Source: DATMYQ01 sp035560935
GTDB lineage: Bacteria; Bacillota; Negativicutes; Sporomusales; Sporomusaceae
Length of the DNA: 18,971 nucleotides
Reading direction: 5' to 3'
NCBI GenBank assembly: GCA_035560935.1
Contig: DATMYQ010000074.1
Span: forward strand, 1 to 18,971
The notes below the pieces were generated by a model that searched no databases, was not told the DNA's origin, and saw only the letters and a program-made list of their open reading frames with translations. Made by a program: the position numbers and the translations under genes. This document shows, piece after piece, positions 1-6,639 of this stretch (positions within the stretch are counted from its first letter, which is position 1; every line of letters begins with the position of its first letter).

Positions 1-1
1 G

Positions 2-673
2 AATATACCCATTCAGGATATCAAAAACTACCTGCAAAACCGCAATCTTGAAAATTTCGAGCAGATCATTCAGGAAAAAGCCAAGGAGTGCGACCGAGTC
101 ATCGCCGAAACAGAAAAACTAAAAACCAGCCTGCAGTTATCTTTAAAAGCGATTGAGAAAATACGTCAAACTCGCCTCGATCAAATCCAGCTCAATTTCC
201 AGGAAGAAAAATTGCTATATCTTAGCGAATTTTTGAGTGAAAACATGACCATGCGCGACCGGATCAAAATCCTATCCCGTCACAATCAGACCGCTTTTTC
301 TCCCAAACATTTCAAAGAGCTAACCACAGGCTGGATCGTGAACAAAGAGGACTTTTTTACCGAAAAATTCAATAAAACGCAACAATTTTTCACGCCGGTT
401 TCTCCTTCGTTCTCAAAAAAACACAGTTTTACCCGCCCGGCAGGATTATATCTAACCCTGCGTTTTGAAGGCACTTATTATCAAAAAATATCCGCCGCAT
501 TTAGCAAAATTGAAAATTTCATGCAACGCAATCATTTAAATGCAATGAGTGATGTCTATGTTTTTCCCCTGAAAAACCACTGGATCACCGAAGACCTAAA
601 AACATACATTAACCAGATTTCATTTCAGGTGGAAAGCACCGATGATATGCCAACCGAGCCTCCACAGGATTAA
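2..673 (+). CDS. MerR-family transcriptional regulator with GyrI-like effector domain (5' partial)
   Basis: The reading frame is open from the first full codon of the window to the TAA at 671-673, so the start and the DNA-binding helix-turn-helix lie outside. The visible ~223 residues begin with IPIQDIKNYLQNR, the segment after the MerR winged helix that leads into the long dimerisation helix. A heptad-like, Glu/Lys/Gln-rich coiled coil follows (about residues 20-70). The rest, about 150 residues, resembles the effector-binding (GyrI-like) domain of BmrR/BltR-type drug-sensing activators. An internal TTG at 212 could be mistaken for a start, but the coding frame clearly continues upstream of it. 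The gene converges on the cbiZ gene with only 53 bases between the two stops, and no convincing terminator hairpin is seen there. The family assignment is by pattern recognition of the C-terminal two thirds; the ligand is unknown. Confidence 0.8.
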   Translation, partial: NIPIQDIKNYLQNRNLENFEQIIQEKAKECDRVIAETEKLKTSLQLSLKAIEKIRQTRLDQIQLNFQEEKLLYLSEFLSENMTMRDRIKILSRHNQTAFSPKHFKELTTGWIVNKEDFFTEKFNKTQQFFTPVSPSFSKKHSFTRPAGLYLTLRFEGTYYQKISAAFSKIENFMQRNHLNAMSDVYVFPLKNHWITEDLKTYINQISFQVESTDDMPTEPPQD

Positions 674-726
674 ATCTCTGACGGAAGGGATACATGTGGC
701 TGGAATTCCGGCGTTTTTCTAAAAGC

Positions 727-1872
727 TTATCTGTTGGCAGCAACTATGCTTCCGTTACCCGTCTCCTGATCGATTTTCTTTTGCAAACAGGCAAGCATCA
801 TCTGTTCCCAAGTATCCCTCAAAACATCGATTTCACCTTTAGGAACAAGGGGCGCAATCACGGAACATTTTCTGCCCAGATTCCGCAAGATTTCATTACC
901 CCACTCACGGGCTTCGTCCGCCGCCAGCAGTTCCCACTGCAGTTGGTCCATTAGATGCGCATACAAAGAGCTGGCGACAACGGCCTGCGAAGTTCTCTCC
1001 CAGTGGTTCAAACAATCCAGGAAAGTCTCTTTTCCCTCGCTGCATTCCTGAATACCCTGATATCTTTTCCATAAGCCATCGGCGCTAATTCCAAACCGCT
1101 TCATCCGTCGCAGTACACTGTGCTGCATATCCGGCGATAAGCCCGTCTGTTTCAGCAGCGCTTCCTTCACCGCCGGTTTTACGGCCAATCCGATCAATTC
1201 ACCCAACTTATTATGTTTTCCCGCTCCTTCAAAATATAACGGCGATTGCGGATTCGTCACAACAATTGTTTGATCGGTACCGGAGCCAGTTGCCAAACCG
1301 GTCGAATACAGGCTGCCCGCCATTAGTTCCTGTAAGGCGGCAGTTTTGGCCTCGGTGCAGGTCACCAACGCCCGGGCCATAATTCCCGGCGGCAAGTCCG
1401 CGTCAATCACCAGCATAATGTTAATAGTTCCCGGTTTATGCTCCCTGATTTTTTCCACCGGCGAATAATGTGGAGTCGGGTCGCCTACCCGCCCGCCGTT
1501 ACCTTCAACCCCCGCCGTTGCGATTGCGGTTACCGTCAACTCCCGAAATTTTTTTACGACAATCGCCACATTTTCCATACTCGCCGCAGTTCCCATCCCG
1601 GTCGTCTGGTCGGGATCAAACCCGACATTACGGGCCATTATCCTCATATGCTCTTCATAAGTATCCGCCAATAGCCGGCAATGACTGCCATCATCGGGGC
1701 CGCAATTGTGATTGAATACCCCGGTCAAGTCTTCCCGGTAAGCGCCATTTAGCAATGAAGTACTCAACACTTTTCGCGGCGCGTTAAAAGATATAGAAAT
1801 ACTTTTGCTGTCCGGTTTCCAAACCACACGATCTCCCATCGTTAAAGTATGCAATACGATTTCTGCCTGCAT
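727..1872 (-). CDS. cbiZ: adenosylcobinamide amidohydrolase CbiZ with C-terminal extension
   Basis: CbiZ removes the aminopropanol-linked nucleotide loop from corrinoids to give adenosylcobyric acid, allowing salvage and rebuilding with the cell's own lower ligand. The N-terminal ~225 residues carry the family's recognisable stretches: STSLLNGAYREDLTGVFNHN, then GMGTAASMENVA, then ATAGVEGNGGRVGDP, and later GLATGSGTDQ. The protein is 381 residues. The last ~150 (from about residue 230) are helical and charged and go beyond the core amidohydrolase domain; I do not recognise them as a known domain. There is no signal peptide, so it is cytoplasmic. It starts with ATG 16 bases after the btuB stop and shares btuB's riboswitch leader, so it should be repressed by cobalamin together with the receptor. 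The CbiZ call is firm; the role of the extension is unknown. Confidence 0.9.
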   Translation of the reverse strand: MQAEIVLHTLTMGDRVVWKPDSKSISISFNAPRKVLSTSLLNGAYREDLTGVFNHNCGPDDGSHCRLLADTYEEHMRIMARNVGFDPDQTTGMGTAASMENVAIVVKKFRELTVTAIATAGVEGNGGRVGDPTPHYSPVEKIREHKPGTINIMLVIDADLPPGIMARALVTCTEAKTAALQELMAGSLYSTGLATGSGTDQTIVVTNPQSPLYFEGAGKHNKLGELIGLAVKPAVKEALLKQTGLSPDMQHSVLRRMKRFGISADGLWKRYQGIQECSEGKETFLDCLNHWERTSQAVVASSLYAHLMDQLQWELLAADEAREWGNEILRNLGRKCSVIAPLVPKGEIDVLRDTWEQMMLACLQKKIDQETGNGSIVAANR

Positions 1873-1888
1873 CAGAAACTACCCCCGT

Positions 1889-3844
1889 TCAAAAATTATA
1901 TTCCACGCCCATTTGGTAATTGCGTCCCGGAGCAGAGTACCAGTAAGTCTTGCTGGGATTTCCATCGCTGCCTTGTTCCGCATAAAATTTATTAAAGAGA
2001 TTATTCACCTTCACATATACTTTGGTGTCTTTGGACGCTTTGTAATTAACCGTTAAATCCCAAACCCAGAAATTCTTGAACTCGCCCACAACATTTTTTC
2101 CATAGCCGCCCTCACGGTTAATGATTCCTCTGCCATTAAGAACCGCATTGATTTTGTCCTTGTCGTAATCCAAGCCAATGTTCCAAGTCCCCCGGGGAAG
2201 AAAACCGTTTCTGTTGGCGTTGGAGGTTGCTGAGGCCGGATCAATATAAATGTATGTATAGCCTAAATTCATTTGGAGATTTTTACTAAAATCTTTAGTG
2301 AAACGCAGCCCCCAACCATGGGAATCTTCTTGGCCGGTATTGTAATACTGATACCAGGGAGCACTGGATAAATAACGATAACCAATTACGTTTTCTGCAT
2401 GCTGTTCATAAATGTTAAAGCTTCCGGTAAAGGTGTCATTGAATTTATGGTTTACGCCAAATTCAACGGTGTTACCTTCCTCTGGTTTTAAATCTTCACT
2501 GCCTATTTTCGAAAAAATCTGATACTGATTGGGAGCTACAAAGAATTCTTTGTAGCTAATGTAATAGTTGGTTTTGTCATCCTGCCGATAACCCAATACA
2601 GCACTGGGCGTGGTATGGTCGCCGTATTGAGAGTGACGATCAAACCGTATCCCCGTGGTCAAATTCCAATACTGATCAAAATTCCATTCGTCTTGTAAAA
2701 AGAGCGCCTTATTCGAGAGTTTTTTGTCTTGATATGTTTCTGCATTTAGTGTTGAACCTGCATAATATGCTGAATAATAGTTATTTACCTTATCTTCGTA
2801 GTAGTCAAAACCACCTGTTAATGTGTGTTTTTTATCGGCTTTATAAGTTAATTGTCCGCTAAAGCCGATGGTTTCCAAGTCCATATACCATATCGTAGGA
2901 CTGGTGTAATTATCCTTCAACACACTTTTGTTCCTATATGCCGAAAAATTTCCGGATAATTTATCTGAGAACTTTCGGTCATAGATAATACTTAGTTTAT
3001 CATTGTCTTTTTTTCCATAATCTCTGGTTGTATTAAAGGATCCTCCATCCGGTCGCTGGTAGTCCAGTTTATAACTTTGATAACTAAGTGCTAGGGATGC
3101 ATTTTCATCGAAGTTTTTTCCGACTTTAAAATTCAGGGCCGTCGAATCAATATCATTAATGACAGAATTTCCTTGCGCATCTTTAAAATCGCCCATGGTT
3201 CTTTTTTGCGCGTCAATGCTCCAAAAATAACCATTCTTACTGCCGCTGTGGGAAAAGTTATACTGCTCGTTGCCGTAGCTGCCATATTCAAGGCCGAGCT
3301 TGCTCTGGATTTCACCGTCTTTCAACTTCCGGGTAATAATATTGATAACCCCGCCCTGTGCATCGGAGCCGTATAATGTCGATGCCGATCCTTTCAGCAC
3401 TTCAATACGCTCAATCATATTCATATTGACAAACTCACCGATAGGCGCTTTGCTAAACACGCTGCCATTGGTATTGGCCCGCATACCATCTATTAAATAA
3501 ACTACATTGGCTGACCCGTTGATATACAGACCATTTGAGCTGTAGTTTTCACCGCTGGCACCATAATTCATAATGGTAACGCCCTGAACGTGGCGTAAAG
3601 CTTCACTTACATCCGCATAATGGTTTTTCTCAATATCTTTTCGAGTAACCACGCTAATATTGGCCTTTGCTTCAAATTCCTTGACCGGCGTCTTTGTGGC
3701 CGTGACCACAATCTGGTCAAGGTCATAGTTTGGAACCTCCTTTTCCGCCTCCGCCGCCAATACTGGTGCTGTACAAAACATCACACTCCCTAAAATCATA
3801 CTTATAAGTGCTTTGTTCTTCTTCCTGCTTTTAATCCTTCTCAT
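1889..3844 (-). CDS. btuB: TonB-dependent outer-membrane corrinoid receptor (BtuB-like)
   Basis: This 651-residue protein imports a substrate, most likely a cobalamin or cobamide, across the outer membrane using TonB energy. A basic n-region and hydrophobic core end in a likely signal peptidase site around Ala30. A TonB box follows at about 45-52 (IVVTATKT). The plug domain runs to about residue 175, with typical stretches such as VVYLIDGMRAN, IERIEVLKGSASTLYGSDA and GGVINIITRK. The rest is a beta-barrel of alternating aromatic strands ending in Phe (GVEYNF), the outer-membrane targeting signal. The start is fixed by AGGAGGAG at 3848-3855, three bases from the ATG. The cobalamin riboswitch and terminators directly upstream, and cbiZ directly downstream, support a corrinoid substrate over iron siderophores or heme. 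Its presence implies a diderm cell envelope. Confidence 0.92.
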   Translation of the reverse strand: MRRIKSRKKNKALISMILGSVMFCTAPVLAAEAEKEVPNYDLDQIVVTATKTPVKEFEAKANISVVTRKDIEKNHYADVSEALRHVQGVTIMNYGASGENYSSNGLYINGSANVVYLIDGMRANTNGSVFSKAPIGEFVNMNMIERIEVLKGSASTLYGSDAQGGVINIITRKLKDGEIQSKLGLEYGSYGNEQYNFSHSGSKNGYFWSIDAQKRTMGDFKDAQGNSVINDIDSTALNFKVGKNFDENASLALSYQSYKLDYQRPDGGSFNTTRDYGKKDNDKLSIIYDRKFSDKLSGNFSAYRNKSVLKDNYTSPTIWYMDLETIGFSGQLTYKADKKHTLTGGFDYYEDKVNNYYSAYYAGSTLNAETYQDKKLSNKALFLQDEWNFDQYWNLTTGIRFDRHSQYGDHTTPSAVLGYRQDDKTNYYISYKEFFVAPNQYQIFSKIGSEDLKPEEGNTVEFGVNHKFNDTFTGSFNIYEQHAENVIGYRYLSSAPWYQYYNTGQEDSHGWGLRFTKDFSKNLQMNLGYTYIYIDPASATSNANRNGFLPRGTWNIGLDYDKDKINAVLNGRGIINREGGYGKNVVGEFKNFWVWDLTVNYKASKDTKVYVKVNNLFNKFYAEQGSDGNPSKTYWYSAPGRNYQMGVEYNF

Positions 3845-3890
3845 CTTCTCCTCCTGTTTTTAATGGCTTGCGGCATATCATTTCAAACAT

Positions 3891-3914
3891 AAAAAATCCC
3901 GGCCACAGCCGGGA
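3891..3914 (-). terminator. second intrinsic terminator in btuB leader (T2)
   Basis: On the minus strand the leader contains TCCCGGC, a four-base loop TGTG, then GCCGGGA and six T residues. This is a perfect 7-bp GC-rich stem with a U-tract, ending 46 bases before the btuB start. It lies downstream of another complete terminator in the same leader (3947-3976), so the riboswitch controls transcription through two attenuators in series, or uses one as an alternative fold. Confidence 0.8.
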
Positions 3915-3946
3915 GAATGCCGCAGCCAATATTTGTTTTACCGGTT

Positions 3947-3976
3947 AAAAAGTCCCGGCGCTGTTAACGCCGGGAC
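3947..3976 (-). terminator. riboswitch intrinsic terminator (T1)
   Basis: The minus strand reads GTCCCGGCG, loop TTAACAG, CGCCGGGAC, then TTTTT: a perfect 9-bp stem plus U-tract. It lies about 65 bases downstream of the cobalamin aptamer and upstream of btuB. This is the expected expression platform of a transcriptional OFF switch: when cobalamin is bound, the terminator should form and btuB-cbiZ should be shut down. Confidence 0.9.
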
Positions 3977-3980
3977 GAAA

Positions 3981-4010
3981 TAACGGTACGAACACCTTGT
4001 GCGTACGTTC
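3981..4010 (-). other. linker hairpin between cobalamin aptamer and terminator
   Basis: The minus strand has AACGTACG followed by about 11 loop bases and CGTACCGTT. These pair over 8 bp with one bulged C. The hairpin lies between the aptamer and T1, so it may be part of the expression platform or simply a spacer. No U-tract follows it, so it is not itself a terminator. Its role is inferred from position only. Confidence 0.4.
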
Positions 4011-4034
4011 ATCTCCTCCCCATCGCTCGTGGGT

Positions 4035-4208
4035 CAAACGGTGACTACTTAACAGGCAGTTCTCCTGGCTCTGGATCATAGCGCTTTCAAACCTTCCCAG
4101 AGCTTTCGCCCCAGTGGCATACCTTGAATTTGCTCCCCATTACAGTGGCGGGACCGCGCCGGAATTTCACCGGTCTTCCCTATTAAGCCCTTAATGGCAC
4201 CTGTCACA
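4035..4208 (-). promoter_or_regulatory. cobalamin (B12) riboswitch aptamer
   Basis: The minus strand carries the conserved cobalamin-aptamer elements in order: GGTGCC near the 5' end (4196-4201); AATAGGGAAG; CCGGTGAAATTCCGGCGCGG; TCCCGCCACTGTAA; and the B12 box AGCCAGGAGAACTGCCTGTT at 4051-4070. A closing P1 stem is visible: GTGAC at 4203-4207 pairs with GTCAC at 4041-4045. The aptamer starts within a few bases of the expected transcription start of the promoter at 4208-4235. Two terminators follow before btuB. Known members bind adenosylcobalamin or related cobamides and repress uptake genes. The outer limits are approximate because the aptamer edge was judged by eye from P1. Confidence 0.95.
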
Positions 4209-4235
4209 TTATATTTAATTAATCAATCGTGTAAA
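4208..4235 (-). promoter_or_regulatory. sigma-70-type promoter for the riboswitch-btuB-cbiZ unit
   Basis: On the minus strand TTTACA (4230-4235) and TATAAT (4208-4213) are separated by 16 bases: one mismatch in the -35 box and a perfect -10. The predicted start, about 7 bases further on, falls at around 4201, right at the first bases of the riboswitch aptamer. The -35 box overlaps the last codons of the cbiC remnant. Confidence 0.7.
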
Positions 4236-4392
4236 CTGATTATTTTGGCATAATCCGGGTCTCCTGACGCATGAATAATGCGTGAAAACAGCTTAATAGC
4301 CTTTTCATCCAAATTTATTCCGGTAAAATGCGCTCCGATAATTTCGATGCTTTTGTTTCAATTTTGTGAGGCTCAACAATATAATTCATCAT
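4223..4392 (-). pseudogene. cbiC: cbiC (precorrin-8X methylmutase) N-terminal remnant, frameshifted and 3'-truncated
   Basis: A start pair ATG ATG at 4387-4392 opens a frame reading MMNYIVEPHKIETK. The frame then breaks at a run of four A residues (about 4349-4352). In the -1 frame it continues as SIEIIGAHFTGINLDEKAI and then KLFSRIIHASGDPDYAKIIS, followed by LHD and a TGA at 4223-4225. Joined, this is ~57 residues matching the start of CbiC, including the family's RVIHATGDPEYA-type stretch. Restoring one A to the run repairs the frame. Intact CbiC is about 210 residues, so roughly the last 150 are gone; the riboswitch promoter begins at the break. CbiC moves a methyl group from C11 to C12 of the corrin ring to give (cobalt-)hydrogenobyrinate. 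This copy cannot be active. Another intact copy may exist elsewhere in the genome. Confidence 0.75.
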
Positions 4393-4446
4393 CCATCTTC
4401 CATCTTCCCCTTTTTCCATTTATAACGTTATCGATTAAACTACAAT

Positions 4447-5181
4447 TCACTCGCTGTAGCGGTCATATAGCCATGAACCCCAAATGAAAAACATTGCTGT
4501 CAACACCAACAGCATAAACGCCGCCCCCATTGACTCGGAATTCCAGGCAACAGATCGCTAAAGAGTATTTAGTGTCCCGATCGGGGAAAAACGAGCTGCT
4601 TCGGCAATCCATGGCGGCAAATTTTGCAAAGGAAAAAACGAACCGCCAAAAAAGGTCATCGGTGTGATAAAAAAATTATTAATCATTGAAACGTCGTCAA
4701 AATTTTTCACCAGCATACCCACCACGACCCCCATTGCGGCAAAACAGCAGGAACCACCAACAATACCGGTCACCGCCAAACCGTTCAATCCAGCAACATC
4801 AAAAACTCCCCAAGCAATCAAAAAAACGATACTGCCAAAAATCACCCCTCTCACTACGCCGGCCAATACCAGTCCCATAATGACTTCCCAGGCAGCGATC
4901 GGGCTTAAAACGATACTGCGAAAGTTATAAAAATACAAGCGGCCTGTACTCACGGAGGACGACGTCTGCTGAAAAGCATTCAACATAACCGTTACTCCCA
5001 TTATTCCTTTGGCCAAAAAGGGTAAATAACCACCGTCTACATTGATTCTGCCTCCCAACCCCAAACCAAATGAAAATAAATAGATAAAGGGAAATATAAT
5101 GGATGAAAAGACATAGCCCATCTTACCAATTCTTTTCCATAGCACCAGCATTTCCAGCCGGTATATAGCATACCATCCCAT
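4447..5181 (-). pseudogene. ABC-2 type exporter permease interrupted by an in-frame amber codon
   Basis: This is a NodJ/DrrB-type membrane subunit of an ABC-2 exporter. From the ATG at 5181 the frame gives 207 residues with five membrane segments (around 20-45, 52-72, 97-127, 133-158 and 168-187) and a typical FSPIGTLNTL motif. Then a TAG occurs at 4558-4560. The same frame stays open for 36 more codons to a TGA at 4447-4449. That tail reads as the missing sixth helix and ending (AAFMLLVLTAMFFIWGSWLY, then DRYSE), giving 244 codons, the usual family size. One base change (for example TTG to TAG) explains the break. Its ATG overlaps the stop of the partner ATPase gene by one base. If the TAG is real, the product lacks TM6 and is probably inactive unless the codon is read through. 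Confidence 0.8.
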
Positions 5182-5945
5182 TATTCATCACCCGCTCTGG
5201 CCAGTTTGATGAACATTGATTCCAGCGCCCCCATCATTTGTCCACCCTTACCCTCCTCTTGACGGATACCCTCCGGCGTATCCAACAGCACGATACGACC
5301 CTCCTTCAACATGGCTACCTGTTGGCAGAGCTGCTCCGCTTCCTCCATGTAATGCGTAGTTAACACAACACTTTTGCCCCTCCCGGTTAGTCGCCGGACA
5401 ATGCTCCATAATTCCTGTCGGACGTCCGGGTCAAGCCCCACCGTTGGCTCATCCAGCAGCAAAAGCTCCGGATCCGGCAGAAGCGCCCGGGCGATCAGTG
5501 TCCGGCGCGCGACTCCACCTGACAGTATTCCCACCTGTTTATGTCTGCTTTGCTCCAGATTAAACTCCGCCAGTACTTCGTTAATCCGCCGTTTCAGCCC
5601 GGGCACAGCAAAAAGTCTGCCATAAATCGTCAATGCCTCTTCCACTGTCAACTCCCGCTCCAAATTATTGTCCTGCGGCACTAATCCAACGGATTTTTTT
5701 AGCGCGGTTGAATGATCCGCGCGATTCCTACCGAAAATCATGACCGTTCCGGAGGTAGGTTTCGTCAATCCAGAAATCATCTTTATTACCGTCGTCTTGC
5801 CAGCGCCGTTGGGACCCAGCAATCCAAATATTTGCCCTGCTGGTATTCTCATAAATAAATCATCAACAATTTTTCGACCGGCATACACTTTTGTCAATGC
5901 TGTCAATTCCACAGCATAAAGCGATTCTTGCGCCTGTTCAGCCAC
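5181..5945 (-). CDS. ABC-2 exporter ATP-binding protein (NodI/DrrA/CcmA type)
   Basis: This 254-residue cytoplasmic ATPase would power the permease encoded directly after it. Walker A is GPNGAGKTT (about 44-52), the Q-loop lies in VGLVPQDNNLE, the signature is LSGGVARR (about 139-146), Walker B is LLLLDEPTVGLDP, and the H-loop is in VVLTTHYMEEAEQL. The A-type layout with VPQDNNLE after the Walker A half is typical of NodI-like drug or oligosaccharide exporters, not importers. The longest frame starts at GTG (5945) with only weak upstream purines, so the exact start is less certain. It is separated from the TPR gene by 79 bases, the widest gap in this operon. All catalytic motifs are intact, so the ATPase survives although its permease partner is interrupted. 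The exported substrate is unknown. Confidence 0.88.
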   Translation of the reverse strand: MAEQAQESLYAVELTALTKVYAGRKIVDDLFMRIPAGQIFGLLGPNGAGKTTVIKMISGLTKPTSGTVMIFGRNRADHSTALKKSVGLVPQDNNLERELTVEEALTIYGRLFAVPGLKRRINEVLAEFNLEQSRHKQVGILSGGVARRTLIARALLPDPELLLLDEPTVGLDPDVRQELWSIVRRLTGRGKSVVLTTHYMEEAEQLCQQVAMLKEGRIVLLDTPEGIRQEEGKGGQMMGALESMFIKLARAGDE

Positions 5946-6024
5946 GATATCTTCACTACTCTCTTTTTCGTTACGTCTTTCGTAATCAATTTCCCGCTAT
6001 GATCGAAGATTTTTTGAGCGAGGG

Positions 6025-6639
6025 TTACAACTCCGCACCCAAACGCTTCAGCATTTTTTTTGCCATGCCAATAGCCTCTTGCGATTCCTTTCCCTCCGGT
6101 ACGTTGATCAACAAACTTTTATAAGCGGCAACCGCCTCGTCATTACGTTCCAATTTCTGCAAACAAACCGCTTTTACCAAATAAGCTCCCGCATGCGCGG
6201 GCTGCATTACAATGACCTGCTCCAGATCGCCGATCCCCAGTTCATATTCCCCTCTGTAATAATGGCATACCCCGCTTTGGAAACGGGCGTTGATATCACC
6301 GGGCGATATTTCAATCACTTTACTATAATCCGCCAAGGCGGCCTCATACTGTTTTGCTGTGCCGAAAGCCTGGGCGCGGGCCGTATAGGCCAGAAGGTTG
6401 TTCGGATCCAGTGTGATTGCCCGATTGTAATCCGCCAGCGCCAACGCCGTCTGATTTCGGCTTGCATAGATTTTTCCCCGGTTTACGTAATTCTGCACAT
6501 CTTGCGGATGCCCGGCAATGGCTTTTGTCAAAGCCGCAATTTGAGCTTCCGCTTCATTTTCTTGTTTGTCGGCGGCCAAAACTGTCGATACGCTGGCCAT
6601 AATAATCAAGATAACAACCATTGAAACTATTTTCTTCAA
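6025..6639 (-). CDS. secreted tetratricopeptide-repeat protein
   Basis: The 204-residue product has a Sec signal peptide (MKKIVSMVVILIIMASVSTV, then LAA), with cleavage likely after about residue 23, so it should act outside the cytoplasmic membrane. After an acidic linker, about four TPR units follow. Typical positions are visible, for example NRGKIYASRNQTALALADYN (then RAITLDP), AQAFGTAKQYEAALADYSKV and GEYELGIGDLEQVIVMQP. TPR arrays are protein-binding scaffolds and no catalytic motif is seen. The start is a TTG at 6639, chosen because AAAGGAG (about 6651-6657) lies 9 bases upstream and the resulting N-terminus is a normal signal peptide. The TTG overlaps the TGA of the preceding ATPase gene (ATTGA). 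Its place between importer and exporter genes suggests an envelope assembly or partner role, but the function is unknown. Confidence 0.8.
   Translation of the reverse strand: MKKIVSMVVILIIMASVSTVLAADKQENEAEAQIAALTKAIAGHPQDVQNYVNRGKIYASRNQTALALADYNRAITLDPNNLLAYTARAQAFGTAKQYEAALADYSKVIEISPGDINARFQSGVCHYYRGEYELGIGDLEQVIVMQPAHAGAYLVKAVCLQKLERNDEAVAAYKSLLINVPEGKESQEAIGMAKKMLKRLGAEL

Noticed and set aside
674..726. Bidirectional terminator between the converging merR-type gene and cbiZ
   Set aside because: Only a short near-palindrome around GGAATTCC is present, without a proper loop or convincing U-tract.
4278..4487. 69-codon open frame on the + strand in the exporter/riboswitch gap
   Set aside because: The opposite strand carries the cbiC remnant and the permease C-terminus, which explain the sequence better; the + frame has no recognisable features.
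4558..4560. Pyrrolysine incorporation at the permease TAG
   Set aside because: Permeases are not known pyrrolysine proteins, and cobN in the same operon ends at TAG, so general amber reassignment is unlikely; a nonsense mutation is simpler.
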